Assembly (NCBI GenBank): GCA_016928575.1
Contig: JAFGKK010000066.1
Location: forward strand, 1 to 57,525
Length of the DNA: 57,525 nucleotides
Source: Anaerolineales bacterium
Lineage (GTDB): Bacteria; Chloroflexota; Anaerolineae; Anaerolineales; RBG-16-64-43
Reading direction: 5' to 3'
Both the position numbers and the translations under genes were made by a program. The first letter of the stretch is position 1. The number at the start of each line of letters is the position of its first letter. This document shows positions 47,701 to 56,120 of the stretch, piece after piece. Under the pieces are notes generated by a model. That model saw nothing but the letters and a program-made list of their open reading frames with translations, was not told where the DNA came from and searched no databases.

Positions 47701-48032
47701 TCCGCCTGCTGGCCACGCCCGGCACGGCGGCCTTCTTCATGCACGCCGGGCTGCCGGTGGAGGCGGCCTTCAAGGTCGGTCACGGATCGCCGAACGTGGT
47801 CGATTTGGTCCGCGGTGGCAAGGTCCAGCTGGTTTTAAATACGCCGCTCGGCCCGAACGCCCACAGCGATGGGAACCTGATCCGCGCCGCCGCCACCGTG
47901 ATGAACGTGCCGCTGTTGACCACTCTTTCGGCGGCCGCGGCCGCGGTGGCGGGCATCCGTGCGATGCGCGAGAAGGCGCTGGAGTACCGGAGTTTGCAGG
48001 AGCATTTTAAGGTGAACGCACAACGATCTTGA
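44778..48032 (+). CDS. carB: Carbamoyl-phosphate synthase large subunit
   Basis: 1084 residues, the standard size, with duplicated ATP-grasp halves: [22 protein letters not shown] and [16 protein letters not shown] in the first, [21 protein letters not shown] and [16 protein letters not shown] in the second. The C-terminal methylglyoxal-synthase-like regulatory domain (about 940-1084) has [19 protein letters not shown] and LVLNTPLG; in other bacteria it binds allosteric effectors such as UMP or ornithine. The product feeds both argininosuccinate and pyrimidine branches encoded in this window. The long upstream frame from 43854 belongs to another reading of carA and is not part of the gene. 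Confidence 0.96.
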   Translation: MPKRTDIRSILVVGSGPIVIGQAAEFDYSGTQAIKALRAEGYRVILVNSNPATIMTDPDLADATYIEPLTPDALEAIIAQERPDALLPTVGGQTGLNMALALSQRGTLERYRVQLIGARLRSIELAEDRQLFNRAMREHGIPVPRGGPAHNLAEAQDLAKETGLPVLVRASFALGGTGASWVNRPEELPEAVRKAIAVSPIGQAWLEQSVLGWKEFELEVMRDRADNFVVVCSIENLDPMGVHTGDSITVAPSQTLTDREYQILRDLARRVMRAVEIETGGSNVQFAVNPKDGEALVIEMNPRVSRSSALASKATGFPIAKVAALVAVGYTLDEIPNDITGQTKAGFEPSLDYVVAKIPRWAFEKFPGVDPTLGAQMKSVGEVMALGRTFPEALSKAVLSLESGIDALDGSGPDKPAPADPKTAAEWEALSVPTSDRLFGVYRAIRAGADLGKLAGITGIDPWFLDQLRRTADLEKSIGGFGLETLPVDLFREAKRFGLSDSRIARLLSKPERNFAAAEIRARRLELGIRPTFLRVDTCAAEFEAQTPYLYSSYETEDEARVTPKPKALILGSGPNRIGQGIEFDYCCCQAVFALREMGYETILLNCNPETVSTDYDTADRLYFEPLTLEHVLNVIDGEKPSGVILQFGGQTPLNLSADLAAAGVPVWGTSAEAIDLAEDRRRFAEVLDDLDIPQPEHGIARSLEEVRGIAERIGYPLLVRPSFVLGGRAMAIVGDEGQLEGFAREALAAAPGQPLLVDRFLEDAYEADVDAIADGQRTVVAAIMQHIEEAGVHSGDSACVLPPYKISAYHLNTMREYAEKLGRRLGVRGLMNVQLAVKDDVVYVLEVNPRASRTIPYVSKSVGVPLARRAAQVMAGKSLAELGILQEPEVDGFFVKEAVLPFQKLPGADSLLGPEMRSTGEVMGHAGRFGHAFAKAEMAAGSALPEEGAALFSVNDFDKGAALKVARDLHRMGFRLLATPGTAAFFMHAGLPVEAAFKVGHGSPNVVDLVRGGKVQLVLNTPLGPNAHSDGNLIRAAATVMNVPLLTTLSAAAAAVAGIRAMREKALEYRSLQEHFKVNAQRS

Positions 48033-48033
48033 T

Positions 48034-48146
48034 TCCATCCCATCCCAACTCCCCGCCTCCGGCACCCCTCCTTCCTTTCCGTATCACCCCGCTGCGCGGG
48101 GCAGGCGGGAAGGGAGGAGGGGCTGGGGGAGGCAGGATGGGGTGGA
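48034..48146. repeat. C/T-G/A-rich palindrome between carB and lysJ
   Basis: CCATCCCAACTCCCCGCCTCC... and ...GGAGGCAGGATGGGGTGGAG flank an inner CACCCCTCCTTCC/GGAAGGGAGGAGGGG stem and a CCCCGCTGCGCGGGG centre. Confidence 0.8.
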
Positions 48147-48168
48147 GGCGACGGGATACGAGGACCCT

Positions 48169-49350
48169 ATGACCGATACCATCGAACTCGAAACCAAATA
48201 CACCTCCGGGCTGTACGTGAAGCGCCCGATTGAGATCGTGCGCGGGCAGGGGGCGCTGGTATGGGATGAAAAGGGCCGCCAGTACATCGATTGCGTCGCC
48301 GGGCAGGGTTCGGCCAACCTCGGCCACTGCCATCCGGCGGTGGTCCGGGCGATCACCGAGCAGGCGCAGACGCTGATCACCTGCACCGAAATGTTTTTTT
48401 TCGCCAAGCGCGGCGAGCTGGAGCGGCGGCTGGTGGAGGCGGCCGGATCGGGTTTCAACCGGGTGTTCCTGTGCAACTCCGGAACGGAGGCAATTGAAGG
48501 ATCGATCAAGCTGGCCCGCTACGCCACCGGCCGGACGGATTTTGTCGCCGCCAAACGCGGGTTTCACGGGCGGACGATGGGCGCCCTTTCCGCGACGTGG
48601 AACAAGAAGTACCGCGACGCCTTTCTGCCCCTGGTCCCGGGCTTCGCGCACGTGACGTACAACCAATTGGAGGAGTTGGACGCCGCGGTGAACGAAAAAA
48701 CCGCCGGCGTGATCCTGGAAGCGGTGCAGGCCGAGGGCGGCGTGTATCCCGGCACGGCCGAATACCTGCGCGGCGCGCAGGAGATCTGCCGCAGGAAGGG
48801 GGCGATGCTGATCCTCGACGAGGTTCAGACCGGATTCTGTCGGACCGGCAGGATGTTCGCCTATCAGCACTACGGCCTGCAGCCGGATTTTCTCGCCCTG
48901 GCGAAATCCATCGGCGGCGGGATTCCGATGGGCGCGATTGTGATCGGCGAGCGGATCCGGCCGCTCGAACCGGCCGTGCATGCCAATACCTTCGGGGGAA
49001 ATCCGCTCACCAGCGCCGCGGGGGTGGCTGCGATCGATGCGTACGAAGAAGAGCGGCTCGCCGAGAAAGCCGCCGAACTTGGGGCCCACATGGCCCAGAG
49101 GCTGCGCGCCATCTCCTCTGCGCTGATCCGCGAAGTGCGCGGACTCGGCCTGCTGATCGGGATCGAGATTAAGCAGAAAGCCGCGCCGTACTTGGCGGCG
49201 CTCGCGGAGCGCGGGGTGCTCGCGCTCCCCGCCGGCTTGAACGTCATCCGGCTGCTGCCCCCGCTGGTTATCACCAAGGCGCAATTGGACGAGGTCGCGG
49301 ACCAGCTCGCCGCCGTTCTCGCCGATCAGCCGGCCGCGAGGAAGTCATGA
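48169..49350 (+). CDS. lysJ: LysW-gamma-L-lysine (or ornithine) aminotransferase, class III
   Basis: PLP-dependent transamination of the LysW-bound semialdehyde, from glutamate. FLCNSGTEAIEGSIKLAR, GFHGRTMGALSAT, LILDEVQTGFCRTGRMFAY and the PLP lysine in LALAKSIGGGIPMGA are ArgD/LysJ signatures. 393 residues from ATG 48169; the longer frame from GTG 48142 reads the palindrome. Its stop overlaps the lysS start (ATGA). Confidence 0.92.
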   Translation: MTDTIELETKYTSGLYVKRPIEIVRGQGALVWDEKGRQYIDCVAGQGSANLGHCHPAVVRAITEQAQTLITCTEMFFFAKRGELERRLVEAAGSGFNRVFLCNSGTEAIEGSIKLARYATGRTDFVAAKRGFHGRTMGALSATWNKKYRDAFLPLVPGFAHVTYNQLEELDAAVNEKTAGVILEAVQAEGGVYPGTAEYLRGAQEICRRKGAMLILDEVQTGFCRTGRMFAYQHYGLQPDFLALAKSIGGGIPMGAIVIGERIRPLEPAVHANTFGGNPLTSAAGVAAIDAYEEERLAEKAAELGAHMAQRLRAISSALIREVRGLGLLIGIEIKQKAAPYLAALAERGVLALPAGLNVIRLLPPLVITKAQLDEVADQLAAVLADQPAARKS

Positions 49351-50660
49351 CCTCCATGAACGCCGCGGAGAACGCCGATCGTTTCCGCCAATACCGCCCG
49401 CGCAAACTCGAGATCATCGACACGACCCTGCGCGAGGGCCAGCAGACATCCCTCCTGCATGACCACCACAAGTACTTCTACACCGAACGCGACAAACTTG
49501 AGTTGATCCGCGCGCTGATCCTCTATGGGGTGAAGTTCATCGAGATGTTCTCGCCCGTCGTCAGCCCGCAGGAGCGCGAGGACGTCAAGGCGATCCAGCA
49601 GGTTCGCGACGAGCTGGTCACCCAGAAGGGATACACCTTCCTGCTGGCGCACGTCCGCTGCCATCCGGACGACGTGGAGGCGGCGATCCGCGCCGGATTC
49701 GACGGGCTCAACCTCTACATCGGCACCTCGCCGCAATCCCGCGCGTTCAATACCGGCAAGGACCTGGAGGAGATCTCCCGCCGCGCACGGATCCTGCTGG
49801 AGGACCTGCGCACCAATCACCCGAACCTGATCCTGCGGTTCAGCGGCGAGGATACCTTCCGCACCCGCCTGGAAGACCAATTCCGGGTCTACGACCAAGT
49901 GGTCTCGCTGGTGGACCGGCTGGGCCTGCCCGACACGGTCGGGGTGGCCACGCCGCCGCTGGTGAGCCAGCGCCTCCGCGCGCTGCGCGAACGCTACCCG
50001 GTGACCGAGTTCGAGGTCCACTTCCACGACGACCGGGGATTTGCGCTTTCGAACACGCTCGCGGCCCTCCACGAAGGCGTACGCTACGTCAACACCACTT
50101 TGCTGGGGATCGGCGAGCGCTCCGGCATCACCTCGATGACCGCGCTGATGTTCAACCTGCACCTGGACCAGGATTACGACTCGCTCGAAGGCTACCACCT
50201 GCGCGGATCCTACCCGATCAACGTCCTCGCGGCCGACAAACTGCGGATGCTCGTCCCGCCCAAGGAACCGATATCCCTAACCAACCGGACCCATACCGCC
50301 GGCGTGCATCAGGGCGCGATCCTCAACGACGCCAGCGCCTACGAAGCCCATCCGCTGGACGTTTTCGGGGTAAGCGAACGCGACATTCTGCTCGGGCCGC
50401 TTTCGGGTTGGAACACGATCCACTACTTCCTTAAGGAGATCAATTACTTCCGGATCGATGAAGCCACCGCGCGCGAGATCACTGCGCGTTTCAAGGAGCG
50501 CGTGTACCAGATCGACGCCGACCAGTCGCCGGCCGAACTGCTGCTTTCGATCGCCGCCGAGGAATACGGCCTGTCCAAGCTCCTGCTGCCCGAATCAGCG
50601 CGCCGGCGGATCGTCCAGCGCCTGGATGAGAAACCGCCGCGCAAGGAACAAGTCAAGTGA
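49347..50660 (+). CDS. lysS: Homocitrate synthase
   Basis: First step of the aminoadipate route: acetyl-CoA plus 2-oxoglutarate. DRE-TIM metallolyase with IIDTTLREGQQT (metal-binding Glu retained; the usual GEQ is GQQ), RFSGEDTFRTRLED, LVDRLGLPDTVGVATPPLV, the metal histidines in VHFHDDRG, TTLLGIGERSGIT and HTAGVHQGAI, following the Thermus enzyme block by block. 437 residues. Starts in an ATGA overlap with lysJ and ends in a GTGA overlap with lysTU. Confidence 0.9.
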   Translation: MTSMNAAENADRFRQYRPRKLEIIDTTLREGQQTSLLHDHHKYFYTERDKLELIRALILYGVKFIEMFSPVVSPQEREDVKAIQQVRDELVTQKGYTFLLAHVRCHPDDVEAAIRAGFDGLNLYIGTSPQSRAFNTGKDLEEISRRARILLEDLRTNHPNLILRFSGEDTFRTRLEDQFRVYDQVVSLVDRLGLPDTVGVATPPLVSQRLRALRERYPVTEFEVHFHDDRGFALSNTLAALHEGVRYVNTTLLGIGERSGITSMTALMFNLHLDQDYDSLEGYHLRGSYPINVLAADKLRMLVPPKEPISLTNRTHTAGVHQGAILNDASAYEAHPLDVFGVSERDILLGPLSGWNTIHYFLKEINYFRIDEATAREITARFKERVYQIDADQSPAELLLSIAAEEYGLSKLLLPESARRRIVQRLDEKPPRKEQVK

Positions 50661-52855
50661 CCCCGTTCCATGACCCCGCAGGTTTGAGGATCAAAGGCAA
50701 ACCTGCGCATTCCCCCCGGCGAAAGAACACGCCGAGGGCAGGCGCGGGACGGGCTCCGCTGCATGACAGCGCAGGTTCGAAGACCAAGGGCGAACTTGCG
50801 AATCCCTCCGCTGTGCGAGGGCAGGCGCTGGGAGAAGGGGAGCAAGGGGATGAGGGAATCCGGCCCCGCACTTTCGCCGAGAAGGCGTTGGCGCGCAAAG
50901 CGGGGAAAACCGGCGCCCGGGCGGGAGACATCCTCGAAGTGCGCCCGGATCGGATCCTTACCCACGACAACACCGCCGCCATCGCCCAGATCTTTTACAA
51001 GGAACTCGGCGCGGAGAGGGTGCAGGACCCCTCGCGCCTGTTGATCGTCCTCGATCACGCCTCCCCCCCGCCGACGCCGACGCATGCCCAGATCCACGCC
51101 GAGGCGCGGGCTTTCGTGCGCGCGCAGGGCGTGCGCGATTTCTTCGACATCGGCCGCGGCATCTGCCACCAAGTGGCCGCCGAGGAGGCGTTGTTGCTCC
51201 CCGGCCAGGTCATCCTCGGCGCGGACAGCCACACCACCCACCACGGTTGGATGGGCGCGTTCGGCGCGGGCGTGGGGCGCAGCGAGGCCGCCGCGCTGTG
51301 GGCGACGGGCGGCCTGTGGCTGCGCGTTCCGCACAGCGTCCGCTTCACGCTGCAGGGAAGCCTGGCCTCCGGAGTGACGACGAAGGATTTATGCCTGGCG
51401 ATCATCGGCGAACTGGGCGCCGACGGCGGGTTGTACCTCTCGGCCGAGTTCGACGGGCCGGGCTTGCGGACTCTTTCGATCGACAGCCGGATGGTCATCC
51501 CCAACATGATGGCCGAGTTCGGCGTGAAGAACGCCTGCCTCGCCCCGGACGAGGCGGTCTTCGAGTACCTTGCTTCGCGCGGGTCGGGCCGGGCGAGCCG
51601 CGCGGATTGCGAGGCGTCGGCGCTTTGGGCGGACCCGGGCGCGGAATATCTCGCCGAGTATGAGATTGACCTTTCCGCAGTCGGCCCGCTAGCCGCCGCG
51701 CCGCATGGAGTGGACCGGCGGCAGACATTGTCCGAAGCCGCGGGCAAGCCGATCGACATGGCGTTTCTCGGCACCTGCACCAACGGGCGGCTGGAGGATC
51801 TGCGCGCGGCGGCACAGGCCGTCGCCGGCAAGAAGGTCCGCCCCGGAACCCGCTTCCTGGTTGTGCCGGCGTCGGTAGAAGTTTACCGCGCGGCGGTTGC
51901 GGAAGGGATCATCGGCGCACTGGTGGACTCGGGCGCGATGATCGGCGTGCCGGGATGCGGGCCGTGCATGGGCAACCATCTCGGCATCCCTGCCGCGGGC
52001 GAGGTCGTTTTCTCCACCGCCAACCGCAACTTCAAGGGCCGCATGGGCCAGCCGGATGCGGAGATCCATCTCGGATCGCCGGCGCTGGTCGCGCTCGGCG
52101 CGGTGTTGGGCCGTATTCCTTCGCCGCGGGAATTCGAAGACATTCCACATCCCGCTTCCCCATCTTCCAGCATCCCCGCGCTGCGCGAGGGCAAACGCCG
52201 AGCGAAGGCGAGGGAGGGGATGAGGGCGGATTCGTTCCTCCGTCTCGTCCGCGGAACCGATTTGCGCAAATTCGGCCCTCAATCCCCTTCTCCTTCTCCC
52301 AGCATCCCCCCGCTGCGCGAGGGCAGGCGCTGGGAGAAGGGGAGCGAGGGGATGAGGGCCGATGCGTTCGTCGCCGACGGATCGGCCTGGGTTTACGGCG
52401 GCGACATCAACACCGATCGGATCTTCCCGGGGAAGTACACCTATACGCTGCGCACGCCGGAGGAAATCGCCGCTCACGCGCTGGAGGACCTCGACCCGGA
52501 ATTCCTGCGGGCCTCGAAGCCGGGGGACGTGATCTTCGCCGGCCGCAACATGGGCTGCGGATCGTCGCGCGAGCAGGCGGTCACCTGCCTAACCGGGCGC
52601 GGCGTACGGGCGGTGGTGGCGGAATCATTTGGACGCATTTTCTACCGCAACGCAATCAACCGGGGCTTGCCGGCGATCGTCTGCCCGGAGGCTGTCGCCG
52701 CCGCGCACAGGGGCGATCCAGTGAAGGTGGATTTGGAGCGCGGGGAAATACTTCTGCCCGCGGGGCGGTTTGCATATCCGCCGTTTCCGGAGAGCGTCCG
52801 GGCGCTTCTGGCGGCCGGGGGATTGATTCGTTACCTGAAGACGAAAGGGAAATAA
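50657..52855 (+). CDS. lysTU: Homoaconitase, large and small subunits in one reading frame joined by repeat-derived linker
   Basis: Isomerises homocitrate to homoisocitrate. Residues about 75-500 are the LysT/LeuC-type large subunit, with HDNTAAIAQIFYKEL, the cluster cysteines in GTCTNGRLEDL and GCGPCMGNHLG, and ANRNFKGRMGQPDAEIHL. Residues about 570-732 are the LysU/LeuD-type swivel domain with YGGDINTDRIFPGKY and GRNMGCGSSREQA. The linker (about 500-567) holds two translated copies of a palindromic repeat, each SIPxLREG...GMRADxF. The first 70 residues are also repeat-encoded. The GTG start overlaps the lysS stop; GTG 50813 or TTG 50888 are alternatives. An ATG at 52352 with GGAG upstream could start a separate LysU. 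Confidence 0.88.
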   Translation: MTPFHDPAGLRIKGKPAHSPRRKNTPRAGAGRAPLHDSAGSKTKGELANPSAVRGQALGEGEQGDEGIRPRTFAEKALARKAGKTGARAGDILEVRPDRILTHDNTAAIAQIFYKELGAERVQDPSRLLIVLDHASPPPTPTHAQIHAEARAFVRAQGVRDFFDIGRGICHQVAAEEALLLPGQVILGADSHTTHHGWMGAFGAGVGRSEAAALWATGGLWLRVPHSVRFTLQGSLASGVTTKDLCLAIIGELGADGGLYLSAEFDGPGLRTLSIDSRMVIPNMMAEFGVKNACLAPDEAVFEYLASRGSGRASRADCEASALWADPGAEYLAEYEIDLSAVGPLAAAPHGVDRRQTLSEAAGKPIDMAFLGTCTNGRLEDLRAAAQAVAGKKVRPGTRFLVVPASVEVYRAAVAEGIIGALVDSGAMIGVPGCGPCMGNHLGIPAAGEVVFSTANRNFKGRMGQPDAEIHLGSPALVALGAVLGRIPSPREFEDIPHPASPSSSIPALREGKRRAKAREGMRADSFLRLVRGTDLRKFGPQSPSPSPSIPPLREGRRWEKGSEGMRADAFVADGSAWVYGGDINTDRIFPGKYTYTLRTPEEIAAHALEDLDPEFLRASKPGDVIFAGRNMGCGSSREQAVTCLTGRGVRAVVAESFGRIFYRNAINRGLPAIVCPEAVAAAHRGDPVKVDLERGEILLPAGRFAYPPFPESVRALLAAGGLIRYLKTKGK
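50674..50862. repeat. Two tandem composite repeats at the 5' end of lysTU
   Basis: Unit 1 (CCATGACCCCGCAGGTTTG..., hairpin GCAGGTTT/AAACCTGC, then GCCGAGGGCAGGCGC) is repeated by unit 2 (GCATGACAGCGCAGGTTCG..., TGCGAGGGCAGGCGC). The second ends with the GGGAGAAGGGGAGCAAGGGG-ATG sequence also found in the lysTU linker. Confidence 0.75.
52147..52232. repeat. In-frame palindromic repeat in the lysTU linker, copy 1
   Basis: CATCCCCGCGCTGCGCGAGGGC core with C/T-rich left and GAGGGAGGGGATGAGGGC right flanks, translated as part of lysTU. Confidence 0.8.
52277..52366. repeat. In-frame palindromic repeat in the lysTU linker, copy 2
   Basis: Same element as copy 1 with clearer arms: CCCCTTCTCCTTCTCCCAGC pairs with GCTGGGAGAAGGGGAGCGAGG. 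Its right flank places GGAG 11-14 bases before an in-frame ATG at 52352. Confidence 0.85.
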
Positions 52856-53461
52856 CCGCCGTTCGGGGAAGGCCGGATGCGATCTGCGGATGGGGGTCGA
52901 AGGAGACGCGCGCCAGCCCCCCGGCAAATCGGTTTCTTCCAACATCGCCCGGCGGCAGCTCGCAGGCGGTGTGGAGATCGGATCGGCAGTCCCGCGGATG
53001 ATTGCAGACGGTTTCTCACGGCCGTTCGGTTGACGCCCCCGTCTTGCTGCCGGGTATATTCCCGGATGGCGCGGAGATCCACAATGTGCTTTCGGTCCGG
53101 CCAGAGCGGGCAAGCCCCCAGGATTTTTCAGTGGTTTCGCCCGCCCCGGCACCCGCTTCGCAATCGCACGGGTTCGAAAGAGTATCGGGTGCATATGGGC
53201 TTCGCGGGCGCGGACTCAGGTCGGGCCGGGGATACGCCCCGGAAGAGTACTGGGCTGCTCAACCGCCATTTTTCTTTTTTCAGCAACCTGCCAAGCCCTT
53301 TGTGGAATTTGCGCCGCAGGCACTGGGAATGGAAAAACCGGCCCGAAGCCCCACGGGAAACGGGATGATAACCGGGGCGGATTTCAGATATGATTAACCC
53401 GGAACGTTTTTTCCCGATGTCCATCCAAATTCCGCATCCGCCCCGGAGAACGGATAAACCC
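52856..53461. other. Intergenic, no supported feature
   Basis: A 606-base gap. The open frames in it lack recognisable domains and have mixed composition, and no repeat of the main families was found. It may be a decayed gene remnant. Confidence 0.45.
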
Positions 53462-54526
53462 ATGACCCAGCCGTCGGAAACGCTACTCGGATTGGTTGAA
53501 CGCTACAGCCCGACCGGGCAGGAACGGGAGGCGGTCGAGTGGCTCGTCGGCCGCATGCGCGGGCTGGGCTTTTCGTCGGCCCGCGCCGACGAAGCCGGGA
53601 ACGCGGTCGGCGTGATGGGGGACGGGCCGAACCAGATCGTCCTGCTCGGGCACATTGATACGGTCCCCGGCCGGATCGACGTCCGGATCGAAGACGGGAT
53701 CCTGCACGGCCGCGGCTCGGTGGATGCGAAGGGACCGCTGGCGGCGTTCGTCGACGCGGCCGCGAAGACCGGCGCTATTCCCGGCTGGCAGGTCGTGGTC
53801 ATCGGCGCCGTCGACGAGGAGGGCGATTCGGCCGGCGCGCGGCAGGCGGTCGGATGCTGGCATCCGCGCTTCGCCGTCATCGGGGAGCCGAGCGGCTGGG
53901 ACCGGATCACGCTCGGATACCGCGGGATCTTGCGTTTCCGCTTCGCCGCGCGGCAGGCCGTCGGCCATACCGCCGCCGGACAGGAAAGCGCGTGCGAAGC
54001 CGCCGTGGGATTCTGGAACCGGCTGGCGGAGATCGGCGCCCGCGAGAACGCCGGAGCGGAGCGGAAATTCGACCAATTGACGGCGGTCCTCGAGCGCATG
54101 GCCTCTTCCGGCGACGGGTTCACCCAGACTGCGGAGATCGGCGGTCACTTGCGGCTTCCCCTCTCGATCGCTCCCGAACAGGCGGAGCGGTTGTTGCGCG
54201 AGGCCGCCGAAGGAGCGGGCGCGCTCGACCTGGAGGGCATCCCGCTTTCCGCCTACCGGGTGGAAAAGAACACTCCCGTGGTCGGCGCGCTGCTCGCGGC
54301 CATCCGCTCACTGGGCGGCGATCCTTCGTTCAGCCTTAAGTTGGGGACCGCCGATTTCAACATCGCCGGGCCGCAGTGGAACTGCCCGATGGCGGTCTAC
54401 GGTCCGGGTGATTCGGCGCTTGACCACACCCCGGAAGAGCGCCTTTCTCTGGAAGAATTCGAACGCTCGGTGTCGGTGCTCGAGGCGGTTTTGAAGCGGC
54501 TGGCATTCGCGAATGCCCTCAAATAA
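53462..54526 (+). CDS. lysK: LysW-lysine (or ornithine) hydrolase, M20 family
   Basis: Releases lysine (or ornithine) from LysW. Metal ligands are in LLGHIDTVPG, GRGSVDAKGPLAAF, GAVDEEGDSAGAR and FAVIGEPSGWD; the C-terminal GTADFNIAGPQWNCPMAVYGPGDSALDHTPEE is the LysK form of the last ligand block. 354 residues from ATG 53462 (MTQPSETLLG); ATG 53390 is possible but adds an atypical tail. Separated from lysTU by about 600 bases, so it may have its own promoter. Confidence 0.92.
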   Translation: MTQPSETLLGLVERYSPTGQEREAVEWLVGRMRGLGFSSARADEAGNAVGVMGDGPNQIVLLGHIDTVPGRIDVRIEDGILHGRGSVDAKGPLAAFVDAAAKTGAIPGWQVVVIGAVDEEGDSAGARQAVGCWHPRFAVIGEPSGWDRITLGYRGILRFRFAARQAVGHTAAGQESACEAAVGFWNRLAEIGARENAGAERKFDQLTAVLERMASSGDGFTQTAEIGGHLRLPLSIAPEQAERLLREAAEGAGALDLEGIPLSAYRVEKNTPVVGALLAAIRSLGGDPSFSLKLGTADFNIAGPQWNCPMAVYGPGDSALDHTPEERLSLEEFERSVSVLEAVLKRLAFANALK

Positions 54527-54545
54527 CCCCCGGAAGGCATTTTTT

Positions 54546-54566
54546 CGCCGGGTATAATCCCCGGCG
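54546..54566 (+). promoter_or_regulatory. -10 element inside a palindrome, upstream of the coiled-coil gene
   Basis: CGCCGGG (54546-54552) and CCCGGCG (54560-54566) flank TATAATC. No convincing -35 element is seen. The ribosome site GGGAG starts at the end of the palindrome, six bases before the ATG. Confidence 0.45.
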
Positions 54567-54576
54567 GGAGCTAACA

Positions 54577-55773
54577 ATGGCCAAAGAAGACCGCAAAGCC
54601 CGCGAGAAGCCGATGGCCGGCGAGGACCTGAAAAACCGCGTGGATTGGCTGGATGAGGAGCGCCGCAAAGACAAAGCGCTGCTGGCCAAACTCGAAGAGC
54701 GGTTGGCGACCCTGTCCGGTGCTCTGGAATCCCAGTCCCGAATCGTGCAGGAAACCAGCCACCAGCTTACAAAACTCAGCACCCGAGTTCAACCGCAGAA
54801 AATCGACGAGCTGCTCTCCAAACACCGTGAGGATACCGCCCGCACGCTGGCGGAGATGGACAAGCACCGCTTGGAGTTGGAGGAAGAAGCCGGGAAGAAC
54901 CGCGCGCTGGAGAAGAGCCGAATCGAGAAAGCCATCGGCGATTTTAGAAAGCAGATCGACCTGCTGGGGGACCTCCAGGAATCCATGGAGGCCCGCAAAG
55001 TCGAGCAGGCGCGCCAAGCCGTCCTGCTGCAGGAGATGCGCAAGACGTTGGACCTGATTCAGAAGCGGGACGAGGAGCGGACCCGGATCATCGCCGCGAC
55101 CGAGGAAGGGCGGCGCCAGGATATCCGCCGCATGGCGGATATCCAAGGCGAACAACAGGCGCTGCGCGACCGGTGGGGGGAGATGTCGGCCCGATTGGAC
55201 GCCCTGGAATCCTCCAGCCGCAGGGCCGACGGACGCCTCGCGGAGCTGATGAGCTTGGAGTTGGAGCGCCGGAACGCGATGGCGATCTGGCAGGAACAGC
55301 AGACCGCCGCCCTCGCCGAACGCGAGCGGCTGTGGAAGGAATGGGATAAACAAAGCGCCGACGCCATCCGCCGCATGCAGGATTTCCTCCGGCAGACCGA
55401 CAGCTACCAGGAACTGCACCGCTCCATGCGCCAGGCGATCGACGAATATCAGGGCTTGACCGAGCGGCTGGAGCAGAAGATCAAGGAAATGGCGGAGATC
55501 CAGCGCATCCAGGAGGACCGCATGCGCCAGGATTGGACCACCTTCCTGGCCGATGATCAAAAGCGGTGGACCGCGCAGAACCTCACCTGGGAGGACGAAT
55601 GGCGCGAACGGGACCGTAAATTCACCAAAGCCGCGGAAAAAATCTCGCGGTTGGAGGAGAGCGTGGAGGGCCTGACGGATTCGCTGCGTTCGGCGCAGGA
55701 TGGGGACCGGGCGCGCCTGGAGCACTTGGCGAACACCCTGCGCGAGTGGCTGGCCCGAAGCGCCCCCAAATGA
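54577..55773 (+). CDS. Long coiled-coil protein of unknown function
   Basis: 398 residues, almost entirely heptad-repeat alpha helix rich in Glu, Arg, Lys, Gln and Leu, without signal peptide, membrane segment or cysteine. Notable segments are ENKNRVDWLDEERRKD-like starts (LKNRVDWLDEERRKDKALL), IDLLGDLQESMEARK, and EYQGLTERLEQKIKEMAEIQRIQEDRMRQDW near residue 300. I recognise no family; chromosome-partition or cytoskeletal-scaffold-like roles are common for such proteins but are not supported specifically here. GGGAG precedes the ATG. It stands alone downstream of lysK. Confidence 0.8.
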   Translation: MAKEDRKAREKPMAGEDLKNRVDWLDEERRKDKALLAKLEERLATLSGALESQSRIVQETSHQLTKLSTRVQPQKIDELLSKHREDTARTLAEMDKHRLELEEEAGKNRALEKSRIEKAIGDFRKQIDLLGDLQESMEARKVEQARQAVLLQEMRKTLDLIQKRDEERTRIIAATEEGRRQDIRRMADIQGEQQALRDRWGEMSARLDALESSSRRADGRLAELMSLELERRNAMAIWQEQQTAALAERERLWKEWDKQSADAIRRMQDFLRQTDSYQELHRSMRQAIDEYQGLTERLEQKIKEMAEIQRIQEDRMRQDWTTFLADDQKRWTAQNLTWEDEWRERDRKFTKAAEKISRLEESVEGLTDSLRSAQDGDRARLEHLANTLREWLARSAPK

Positions 55774-56120
55774 TCTGGCTTGCGGCTTTCCCGAAAGAAT
55801 CTCATGGACTGAACCAAAAAAGCAGCCGCGCGGGGAGGGACGCCCTGCGCCCCGATGGAAAAACGAAAAGGGGTTGTCTTAAAACAGCATTAGGTTGTCT
55901 CCGGATCGTCATGCCCACGCCCGCCCTCGCGGAGCGGGGGTGTTCGTAGCGGGCATCCAGCCATGGAAACCCTGAATTCCCGCTAAACCCACCCCCGGCG
56001 AAGAACGCGCCGAGGGCCGGCGCGGGAATGACGGACTATCTCCGGCTGGGAATTTTCCGCAAATACCATTGATTTACTTTATAAACAGCCACTTTTGCTT
56101 GCCGCCGGTCCGTGGAAAAA
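55774..56120. repeat. Gap with a dispersed GAATTCCCGC/GCGGGAATGACG repeat
   Basis: The segment 55910-56034 (ATGCCCACGCCCGCCC..., TGAATTCCCGC, GCGCGGGAATGACGG, with an inner GGCGAAGAACGCGCC) resembles 28678-28770. A short AT-rich stretch precedes the esterase stop. No gene is supported. Confidence 0.55.

Noticed and set aside
44574-47783. Open frame of over 1000 codons on the minus strand opposite carB
   Set aside because: Antisense shadow in GC-rich DNA; no domains, and carB on the other strand is unambiguous.
52877-53368. Possible gene between lysTU and lysK
   Set aside because: No domain, no ribosome site and overlapping frames of equal quality.
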